Assembly (NCBI GenBank): GCA_036375895.1
Contig: DASVBJ010000080.1
Coordinates: 1-7,532 of the forward strand
Direction of reading: 5' to 3'
DNA: 7,532 nt
Source: DASVBJ01 sp036375895
GTDB lineage: Bacteria > Actinomycetota > Actinomycetes > JACCUZ01
Part shown: piece by piece, positions 1 through 4,373 of the stretch
How positions within the stretch are numbered: position 1 is the first letter of the stretch
How the letters are laid out: the number at the start of each line of letters is the position of its first letter
Notes under the pieces: generated by a model
Databases searched by the model: none
The model's input: the letters and a program-made list of their open reading frames with translations, nothing else
Told to the model about the DNA's origin: nothing
Program-made: the position numbers and the translations under genes

Positions 1-135
1 GAGGCGGCGGACCTGGTGCTGCTCGACGACCGCTACGCGACCATCGTCGCCGCGGTGGAGCTCACCCGCGTGGGTTCAGACCACGTGAATGCGCCACCCG
101 CCCGGGTGTCCGAACCAGTTCCCCTCGCGCCGTAA
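1..135 (+). pseudogene. C-terminal remnant of a P-type cation-transporting ATPase, truncated
   Basis: Reading frame 1 is open from the window edge to a TAA at 133-135 (44 codons). The first 20 codons contain AADLVLLDDRYATIVAAVE, the conserved segment of P-type ATPases at the end of the phosphorylation domain, just before the last membrane helices. In intact family members this is followed by a conserved EGR-type turn, an N-R-K stretch and several transmembrane helices. Here the homology ends at about position 60, and 24 unrelated residues (Pro/Val-rich, no membrane helix) precede the stop. I checked the other two forward frames after position 60 and saw no continuation, so a simple frameshift does not explain it; a deletion or recombination join does. 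The product would lack the C-terminal membrane domain and should not transport. Family assignment is firm from the motif; ion specificity (Ca, Mg or other) cannot be told. Confidence 0.75.
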
Positions 136-278
136 GGACCGACGGGTCCCCACGCGCTGCGCATATTCGGAGTAGACTGCCGCTACCGAGGACTCTGAGA
201 GCGCGACAGTCGTCTGCGTCACCCACGGTGAAACACCGACAGCCGGTTTCTTCAGGAGCCGGGGGACGGTCCCGGGAC

Positions 279-1037
279 ATGAGTTCACTCGCAGCGATCG
301 AAGCCCCTCCAGCGCACTCCCGACGCCCGACGACCCCTGTGGGTGTTGCCGGGGCGACGCACGAGACGCAACCGCGGATCAGGGCGGTCCTTCGGCACCT
401 CGGCTTGAGCCTGCTCTTGGCGAACATCGTGCCGAGCGTGCTGTTCTACGTGTGTCTTGTCAGTCTGGACGTGTGGGCGGCTTTGGTGGCTGCGCTGGCG
501 TGGTGCTACGGCGCTATGGCCTGGCGGATGGCGACGAGACGGCGCATGTCGACGTTGCTGGTGCTGACGCTGGTGGGCCTGTCGGTTCGGACCGCGGTCG
601 CCTTCGCGAGTGGGAGCACGTTTCTGTACTTCCTGCAGCCCGTGCTCAACAACACCGTCGTGGCTTTGCTGTTCCTGTTTTCCCTGGCCACTGCCCGTCC
701 GGTGGTGGCCCGGCTCGCCGCTGATTTCTTCCCCATGACCGACGACATCGCGAAGCGCCCGCGGGTCGAACGCCTGTTCTGGCATCTGACCTTGCTGTGG
801 GCAGTGGTCGCCCTCGGCAAGGCAACAGTGACTCTCTGGCTGCTGCAGTCGCAGTCCGTAGTGAACTTCGTCGTCTTCAAGGACACGTTCTTCCTGGCGG
901 TGACGGTCCTCGCAATGACGGTGACCGTCTCGGCCTCGGTTTGGGTCGCCCGCAAGGAGGGGCTCCTCCGTCGGTCTGACGCCCGGCAGCCATCCACGCG
1001 GCGAGCTCGTGCTCGAGTTCTCGGCGCACGGCCATGA
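279..1037 (+). CDS. VC0807-family integral membrane protein
   Basis: A 252-residue membrane protein of unknown function. With the ATG at 279 as residue 1, a basic, Pro-rich cytoplasmic tail (1-42) is followed by about six hydrophobic segments near 43-61, 66-84, 91-110, 121-139, 167-190 and 199-223, then an Arg-rich tail. The LLLANIVPSVLFY stretch at the start of helix 1, the helix-3/helix-4 pair linked by a short loop, and the ARP-x-ARLAADFF region followed by a charged loop resemble the family named VC0807; no activity is established for it. A GTG at 228 would give 269 residues but has no ribosome-binding site. AGGAG at 254-258 lies rather far (20 nt) from the ATG at 279, and a G-rich stretch at 261-269 is closer, so the start is uncertain. 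A weak -10-like TAGACT at 173-178 is the only promoter hint upstream. Third codon positions are less G/C-rich than in genes right of the tRNA, suggesting different ancestry. It is followed after 18 bp by a small gene, probably in the same operon. Confidence 0.75.
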   Translation: MSSLAAIEAPPAHSRRPTTPVGVAGATHETQPRIRAVLRHLGLSLLLANIVPSVLFYVCLVSLDVWAALVAALAWCYGAMAWRMATRRRMSTLLVLTLVGLSVRTAVAFASGSTFLYFLQPVLNNTVVALLFLFSLATARPVVARLAADFFPMTDDIAKRPRVERLFWHLTLLWAVVALGKATVTLWLLQSQSVVNFVVFKDTFFLAVTVLAMTVTVSASVWVARKEGLLRRSDARQPSTRRARARVLGARP

Positions 1038-1055
1038 AGACGGGAGGCTGAGACC

Positions 1056-1334
1056 ATGTCGTTCACCACGCCGCAGTCGGTGCCTTCAGGGACCGCCCAA
1101 CGGGTGCTCGAGGTCCAGGGCCATTCTCCGGCCAGCCTGGCCGACTTCGAAGGCGACGTGTCCTTCGTCGTCGATGACGACGCGCATCACCTGATCCAGG
1201 GGTCCGGGCGGGTCAGCGGGGACAGTGTGCGATTTCATGAGAAGGACCTGGCGGCCAACGGCAAGGACGTACGCGTATGGGGCATCCGACAGGAGGGCGA
1301 AGCCTTCCTCGCTGAGCAGACACCGAGCTTCTGA
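1056..1334 (+). CDS. small hypothetical protein, 92 aa, cotranscribed with VC0807-family gene
   Basis: I do not recognise this protein. It is preceded by GGGAGG at 1042-1047, 8 nt before the ATG, which makes it a credible translated gene, and it starts 18 bp after the membrane-protein gene, so one transcript is likely. The protein has no signal peptide or membrane segment. The first 30 residues look flexible. Residues about 30-88 alternate polar and hydrophobic residues as in a small beta-rich domain: FEGDVSFVVDDD, then LIQGSGRVSG, VRFHEKDL, and VRVWGIRQEGEAFLAEQ. An acidic DDD patch sits near 40-42. It might be a soluble partner of the membrane protein, but that rests only on position. The gene ends about 26 bp before the integrase remnant on the other strand, close to a presumed recombination join, so a truncated C-terminus cannot be excluded, although the frame ends cleanly with TGA. 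Confidence 0.6.
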   Translation: MSFTTPQSVPSGTAQRVLEVQGHSPASLADFEGDVSFVVDDDAHHLIQGSGRVSGDSVRFHEKDLAANGKDVRVWGIRQEGEAFLAEQTPSF

Positions 1335-1360
1335 CGACACGGTGGCAGGCATCGACGGAG

Positions 1361-1534
1361 ACCTGCCGCCTCAACGTCGGCCTTGAACCGCAGCGCGGAC
1401 GACTCATTGTGCGCGGTGGTGCCGGCCGAGAACGTCTCGGCCTGCCACTCGCCCTCTCGGCCGCCGCCGAGCCGCCACCGGATCTGGATGCTCTGCTCGC
1501 CGTCGCTGCGGGGTCGTCGTACCAGTCGTGCCAT
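1361..1534 (-). pseudogene. N-terminal fragment of a phage/ICE-type tyrosine integrase
   Basis: On the minus strand, from an ATG at 1534, the translation begins MARLVRRPRSDGEQSIQIRW, continues RLGGGREGEWQAETF, and reaches SSALRFKADVEAAG. This is the pattern of the N-terminal arm-binding region of actinobacterial tyrosine recombinases: a K/R-rich start with DG, Q-(V/I)-RWR, a W-Q-x-ETF strand, then a helix A-x-x-F-(K/R)-x-x-VEAAG. In the family this is followed by W-P-x-x-W and then a SAM-like core-binding domain and a catalytic domain with R-H-R-Y residues. Here the match ends at about residue 58; the frame stays open to 1235 but the rest is only the antisense of the 92-aa gene. The core-binding and catalytic domains are missing, so no recombinase activity is possible. 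Its 5' end lies about 175 bp from the 3' end of tRNA-Leu, the usual place for integrases that use a tRNA as attachment site. Assignment is by motif memory, not by search. Confidence 0.62.
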
Positions 1535-1662
1535 GTCGTGTTCTCTTCCCGGGTCGGGATGGGAGCGCGCCGCGCCCATCGCGTGGATGTCGCGGGAATC
1601 GGCCCGAGCGCCCGTCGAAGGAACTCACGGTGCGCACATGGTGAGCCCACAGCTCAACGAGA
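1535..1662. other. non-coding stretch between integrase remnant and tRNA terminator
   Basis: Together with the integrase stub and the terminator this fills the 374-bp gap between the 92-aa gene and the tRNA gene. I see no credible gene here: open frames on both strands lack ribosome-binding sites and family resemblance. If an element once integrated at the tRNA, its attachment-site arm region would lie here, but no copy of the tRNA 3' end other than the gene itself is visible in the window. Confidence 0.4.
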
Positions 1663-1700
1663 AGGGCCCCTGTCCCGCATTTCCGCAGGTCAGGGGCCCT
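1663..1700 (-). terminator. hairpin terminator downstream of tRNA-Leu
   Basis: A perfect 10-bp inverted repeat, AGGGCCCCTG at 1663-1672 and CAGGGGCCCT at 1691-1700, encloses an 18-nt loop that can pair further (GCGG/ATGCGGG region). It begins 8 bp beyond the 3' end of the tRNA gene as transcribed. There is no U-run on the distal side (TTCTCGTT), which is common for actinobacterial terminators. Being symmetrical, it could also stop plus-strand transcription coming from the 279-1334 operon. Confidence 0.75.
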
Positions 1701-1708
1701 GAGTTCGG

Positions 1709-1793
1709 TGTCCGAGGGGGGACTTGAACCCCCATGCCCTTTTGGGGCACTAGCACCTCAAGCTAGCGCGTCTGCCAATTCCGCCACCCGGAC
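1709..1793 (-). tRNA. tRNA-Leu (anticodon GAG)
   Basis: An 85-nt class II tRNA on the minus strand. The acceptor stem is GTCCGGG (1793-1787) with CTCGGAC (one G-U pair), followed by discriminator A at 1709. The anticodon stem CTAGC/GCTAG holds the 7-nt loop TTGAGGT, giving anticodon GAG, which reads CUC leucine codons. A long variable arm TGCCC-CAAAA-GGGCA, typical of leucine tRNAs, and a T arm GGGGG-TTCAAGT-CCCCC complete the fold. The 3' CCA is not encoded: CCG follows the discriminator, so CCA must be added enzymatically. It serves translation, and it is also the probable historical integration site for the element whose integrase stub lies at 1361-1534. Confidence 0.97.
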
Positions 1794-1838
1794 AAGGGTC
1801 TGGTCGTCGGCTCACCGCCGGCTCCCAGTGCGCCCGCA

Positions 1839-1847
1839 ACCTTAGCA
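1839..1847 (-). promoter_or_regulatory. extended -10 promoter element of tRNA-Leu
   Basis: The minus strand reads TGCTAAGGT, a -10 hexamer TAAGGT with an upstream TG motif. Transcription would start near 1832, giving a leader of about 39 nt before the mature tRNA 5' end at 1793. No good -35 box is seen, which fits an extended -10 promoter. Confidence 0.55.
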
Positions 1848-1940
1848 AACCCGGACGGTCCTCGTGCCACCCCGCGCCCCGGGTGGGGCAGGATGGGCGC
1901 CTGCCCGGCGTACGCACTCACGAGTCACCCGACGACCCGC

Positions 1941-1946
1941 AGGAGG
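1941..1946 (+). promoter_or_regulatory. ribosome-binding site fixing the M20 peptidase start
   Basis: A perfect AGGAGG lies 5 nt before the GTG at 1952. It argues for this GTG rather than the in-frame ATG-type start at 1883, which lies within a GC-rich leader hairpin (GGGCAGG 1886-1892 with CCTGCCC 1900-1906) and has no such site. Confidence 0.8.
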
Positions 1947-1951
1947 CACCC

Positions 1952-3265
1952 GTGCCCGACCCGGCGCCCAGCGCCCAGGACGAGGTCGTCGACCTCGCCA
2001 GCGAGCTGATCCGCATCGACTCGTCCAACTACGGCGACGGCAGCGGTCCGGGGGAGCGGGCGGCGGCGGAGTACGTCGCGGAGAAGCTCGCGGAGGTCGG
2101 GCTGGAGCCGCAGCTCTTCGAGTCGGCGGACCGCCGCACCAGCCTGGTCGTCCGCTGGGAGGGCGAGGACAGCAGTCGGCCCGGGCTGCTGCTGCACGGC
2201 CACCTCGACGTCGTCCCGGCCGAGGCCCGCGACTGGAGCCACCACCCGTTCGGCGGCGAGGTCATCGACGGCTGCGTGTGGGGCCGCGGCGCGGTCGACA
2301 TGAAGGACATGGACGCGATGATCCTGGCGCTGGTGCGCCAGTGGCGGCGCGAGGGACGCAGGCCGCCGCGCGACGTGGTGCTCGCCTTCCTCGCCGACGA
2401 GGAGGCCGGCGGGGTCCAGGGCGCGCACTGGCTGGTCGACAACCACCCCGACCTGTTCGCCGGCGTCAGCGAGGCGATCAGCGAGGTCGGCGGCTTCTCG
2501 TTCACCGCGCCCGACGCGACCCGGCTGTACCTCATCGAGACCGCGGAGAAGGGCATCCACTGGCTCCGGCTGGTCGCGGCCGGCCGGGCGGGGCACGGCT
2601 CGATGGTGGCCGACGACAACGCCGTCACCGCGCTCGCGGAGGCGGTCGCGCGCATCGGCCGGCACGAGTGGCCGGTGCGCATGACGGACAGCGTGTCGCG
2701 GTTCCTGGCGGAGATGTCCGACGCGCTCGGCATCGAGCTCGACGTCGCCGACCCCGAGCCGGCGTTGGCCAAGCTCGGCACCTTGGCCCGCGTCGTCGGC
2801 GCCACCCTGCGCAACACCGCGAACCCCACCATGCTCAAGGCCGGCTACAAGCACAATGTCGTGCCCCAGACCGCGGAGGCGTTCGTCGACTGCCGGTTCC
2901 TGCCGGGCTTCGAGGACGAGCTGCTGGCCACGATCGACGAGCTGATCGGCCCCGACGTCCGCCGCGAGACAGTCGTCCACGACATCGCGGTGGAGACCAC
3001 CTTCGACGGCGCCCTGGTCGACGCGATGGTCGGCGCCCTGCAGGCGGAGGACCCCGGCTCCCGGGCGATCCCGTACTGCCTCTCCGGCGGCACCGACAAC
3101 AAGTCGTTCTCGCTGCTCGGCATCCGCGGCTTCGGCTTCGCGCCGCTGCGCCTGCCGGCCGACCTCGACTTCCCGGGCATGTTCCACGGGATCGACGAGC
3201 GGGTGCCGGTCGACGGCCTGCAGTTCGGCGTGCGGGTGCTCGACCGGTTCCTTCGCGCCAGCTAG
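1952..3265 (+). CDS. M20 family zinc metallopeptidase (dipeptidase / deacylase type)
   Basis: A 437-residue enzyme with complete M20 metal-site motifs, expected to hydrolyse an amide or peptide bond with a two-metal (zinc) centre in the cytoplasm. With GTG 1952 as residue 1: HGHLD at 82-86 (ligand His84, catalytic Asp86), bridging Asp116 in GAVDMKD, the general-base pair Glu150-Glu151 in LADEEAGG, a further acidic ligand at Glu178 (SEVGGF), and the C-terminal ligand His412 in FHGIDERV. A lid/dimerisation domain occupies roughly 192-345, with the usual GRAGHGS (His215) near its start. DCRFLPG and SGGTDNKSFS mark the return to the catalytic domain. Length is normal and no motif is broken. No signal peptide is seen. 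The substrate is not predictable: annotations such as succinyl-diaminopimelate desuccinylase, acetylornithine deacetylase or carboxypeptidase would all be guesses. In M. tuberculosis a similar gene (Rv2141c, from memory) also lies near uppP. A CAGGAT at 1889-1894 is a weak promoter candidate. The gene ends in front of the 3411-3452 hairpin. Confidence 0.92.
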   Translation: MPDPAPSAQDEVVDLASELIRIDSSNYGDGSGPGERAAAEYVAEKLAEVGLEPQLFESADRRTSLVVRWEGEDSSRPGLLLHGHLDVVPAEARDWSHHPFGGEVIDGCVWGRGAVDMKDMDAMILALVRQWRREGRRPPRDVVLAFLADEEAGGVQGAHWLVDNHPDLFAGVSEAISEVGGFSFTAPDATRLYLIETAEKGIHWLRLVAAGRAGHGSMVADDNAVTALAEAVARIGRHEWPVRMTDSVSRFLAEMSDALGIELDVADPEPALAKLGTLARVVGATLRNTANPTMLKAGYKHNVVPQTAEAFVDCRFLPGFEDELLATIDELIGPDVRRETVVHDIAVETTFDGALVDAMVGALQAEDPGSRAIPYCLSGGTDNKSFSLLGIRGFGFAPLRLPADLDFPGMFHGIDERVPVDGLQFGVRVLDRFLRAS

Positions 3266-3371
3266 ACCGTCGTACCCGGGTGCAGCCGGGGCGCGAGGGC
3301 CGGCGGCCCGGCGCGTGACCGGTCTCGCCACCACTCGTTGAGGTGGTCGGACGCGCCTTCTGGAGGCCACC

Positions 3372-3470
3372 ATGCGCCGTTCCGCCCTGCCGGCGGGACC
3401 GCCACAGACGGCGCCCTGGCCGCCGTGGTGGTGCCACCGGCGGCCAGGGCGCACCAATGGACACCAATGA
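3372..3470 (+). CDS. possible 32-aa micro-ORF with Trp cluster, overlapping a hairpin
   Basis: An ATG at 3372 is preceded by GGAGG at 3362-3366 with 5-nt spacing and opens a 32-codon frame ending in TGA at 3468-3470. The product contains PWPPWWCHRRP, with Trp at residues 16, 19 and 20; these codons fall in or next to the 5' arm of the 3411-3452 hairpin. That layout resembles a transcription-attenuation leader peptide, but no plus-strand gene follows closely: the next gene downstream is on the opposite strand, and the next plus gene begins at 3738 with its own apparent promoter. It may be only a chance reading of a GC-rich terminator. Listed as a possibility, not as an established gene. Confidence 0.2.
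   Translation: MRRSALPAGPPQTAPWPPWWCHRRPGRTNGHQ
3411..3452. terminator. strong hairpin, shared terminator of convergent M20 and DUF5703 genes
   Basis: A perfect 15-bp inverted repeat, GCGCCCTGGCCGCCG at 3411-3425 and CGGCGGCCAGGGCGC at 3438-3452, with a 12-nt loop. It stands between the 3' ends of the M20 gene (+) and the DUF5703 gene (-) and is symmetrical, so it can serve both. There is no U-tract on either side, as often in actinobacteria. It lies 145 bp after the M20 stop and about 60 bp after the DUF5703 stop. Confidence 0.75.
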
Positions 3471-3513
3471 ACCAGCGCCGGGCAGGATGCAGGGCGTCCC
3501 AGGCACCGGCCCG

Positions 3514-3708
3514 CTACGCCGTGCGGACCGCCCTGATCACGCGTCTGCGCAGCGTCACCTTGCGGCTGCCGTCCGCGTAGAGCCGCAACCGGGCCAGCTC
3601 CCAGTGCCCGTACTCGGCATGGTCCGTGAGCAGACGACGCGCTTCCCCGCGGCTGGTGCCGCGGGGAAGAAAGAGGTGCAGGTGCTCGTACTCGCCCATC
3701 GCCCCCAT
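3514..3708 (-). CDS. DUF5703 family small protein
   Basis: A 64-residue protein on the minus strand matching the small actinobacterial DUF5703 family, whose function is unknown to me. Diagnostic residues: EYEHLHLFLPRGTSR at the N-terminus, then EARRLLTDHAEYGHWELARL and a basic C-terminal end LYADGSRKVTLRRRVIR. The HAEYGHWEL core and the final LRR-R-I-R are what I recognise. It has no signal or membrane segment and is probably one compact alpha/beta domain. The start could be the ATG at 3708 (64 aa) or the ATG at 3699 (61 aa, beginning MGEYEH); neither has a clear ribosome-binding site, and 3708 may be leaderless. It is divergent from the acidic protein gene at 3738 with only 29 bp between starts, so promoters must overlap, and convergent with the M20 gene. 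Confidence 0.85.
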   Translation of the reverse strand: MGAMGEYEHLHLFLPRGTSRGEARRLLTDHAEYGHWELARLRLYADGSRKVTLRRRVIRAVRTA

Positions 3709-3724
3709 TGTGCGGGGCGGGGGA

Positions 3725-3730
3725 TAGGTT
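3725..3730 (+). promoter_or_regulatory. -10 element for a leaderless gene at 3738
   Basis: TAGGTT is separated by 7 nt from the A of the ATG at 3738, the spacing expected if transcription begins at the start codon. There is no ribosome-binding site in front of that ATG, which supports a leaderless message. No convincing -35 box is visible. Confidence 0.5.
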
Positions 3731-3737
3731 CTCGTGC

Positions 3738-4310
3738 ATGTCCCCCGAAGTGCGTGCCGCCGCCGAGCTGCTGAAGAACGCCATCGACCGTCACCTCCAG
3801 GCGTGTGCGACCAAGACCGCCGAGGAAGACCCCCGCGTGCAGGAGGCGTACGACGGCCTGCGCGAGGCCGCGGAGAGCTACGACGACGCCCTGTTCGATG
3901 CCTACGAGGAAGTCACGCCGTTCGAGTTCTCGCCAGGGCCGCTCTACGAGCCCGCGGAGGTGGCCGAGGAGGGGGTGCCGGCCCGGGTCGCGGTCTTCTC
4001 GCGTCGCGACTTCGCCGTTCGCTCCGCGACCGACCTCGTCGCGGCCGGCGCGGAGATCCTCCGCGAGGAGGGAGAGGACGAGGAGGCCGAGGTCCTCACG
4101 CCGGTCGACGCCCTCGCGCTGTACGTCGACGTGCACGGACCCGACCTCACCGCGCAGAGCGCGGACGAGATCGGGCTGCACTGGCTGGGCGGTACGACGT
4201 GGCTGCTGGACCAGGACATCGACGACACGACCCTCGCGAGCGCCCCGTTCGCGGTCATCGACGAGTCTCGCCTGCTGCACCGCCTGGACGAGGAGGTCGA
4301 GCGCGGCTGA
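3738..4310 (+). CDS. conserved acidic hypothetical protein, 190 aa
   Basis: Function not recognised. The protein starts MSPEVRAAAELL and is strongly acidic (many Glu/Asp), with runs such as EEGEDEEAE around residue 112-120. The first 60 residues are predicted helical, with heptad-like spacing around KNAIDRHLQAC and EAYDGLREAAESYDDALFDAYEEV, and could form a helical hairpin. Residues about 80-190 look like a mixed alpha/beta domain: ARVAVFSRRDFAVRS, then TPVDALALYVDVHGPDL, then HWLGGTTWLLDQD and FAVIDESRLLHRLDEEVE. There is no signal peptide or membrane helix, so it is probably cytoplasmic. It is divergent from the DUF5703 gene and is followed 63 bp later by a methyltransferase on the same strand; cotranscription is likely because no terminator is seen between them. 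An upstream in-frame start at 3708 is less likely: it would overlap the DUF5703 start and has no ribosome-binding site. Confidence 0.8.
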   Translation: MSPEVRAAAELLKNAIDRHLQACATKTAEEDPRVQEAYDGLREAAESYDDALFDAYEEVTPFEFSPGPLYEPAEVAEEGVPARVAVFSRRDFAVRSATDLVAAGAEILREEGEDEEAEVLTPVDALALYVDVHGPDLTAQSADEIGLHWLGGTTWLLDQDIDDTTLASAPFAVIDESRLLHRLDEEVERG

Positions 4311-4353
4311 GGCCGTCCTCGGCCGGAGTCGGCCCGCCGGACGACCTTGCCGC

Positions 4354-4361
4354 AGAGGAGA
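4354..4361 (+). promoter_or_regulatory. ribosome-binding site for the methyltransferase
   Basis: AGAGGAGA precedes the ATG at 4374; its GGAG core ends 13 nt before the start, slightly longer than ideal. It lies inside the frame that would result from the upstream TTG at 4347, so it argues for the ATG at 4374 as the real start. Confidence 0.5.
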
Positions 4362-4373
4362 GACCACGCGCAC

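Noticed and set aside
95..108. CACCCG/CGGGTG inverted repeat as a possible operator or terminator
   Set aside because: Only a 2-nt spacer and short arms; expected by chance in sequence this GC-rich.
1383..1727. Plus-strand open frames covering the integrase remnant and running into the tRNA gene
   Set aside because: They run antisense to integrase-like sequence, have no ribosome-binding site and continue into the terminator or tRNA.
1864..3318. Plus-strand open frame (484 codons) in an alternative frame over the M20 gene
   Set aside because: Arg/Gly/Ala-rich translation with no domains; shadow of the M20 reading frame.
3328..3346. CCACC/GGTGG inverted repeat after the M20 gene as a terminator
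   Set aside because: Only 5 bp and weak compared with the 15-bp hairpin downstream.
3338..3774. Plus-strand open frames across the M20/DUF5703 gap and the DUF5703 gene
   Set aside because: They cross the 3411-3452 hairpin and lie antisense to a recognised DUF5703 protein; no ribosome-binding site at their starts.
1925..3784. Long minus-strand open frame (619 codons) opposite the M20 peptidase
   Set aside because: Low-complexity Arg/Gly/Ala/Val-rich translation antisense to a gene with complete catalytic motifs; typical of GC-rich DNA where the opposite frame lacks stops.
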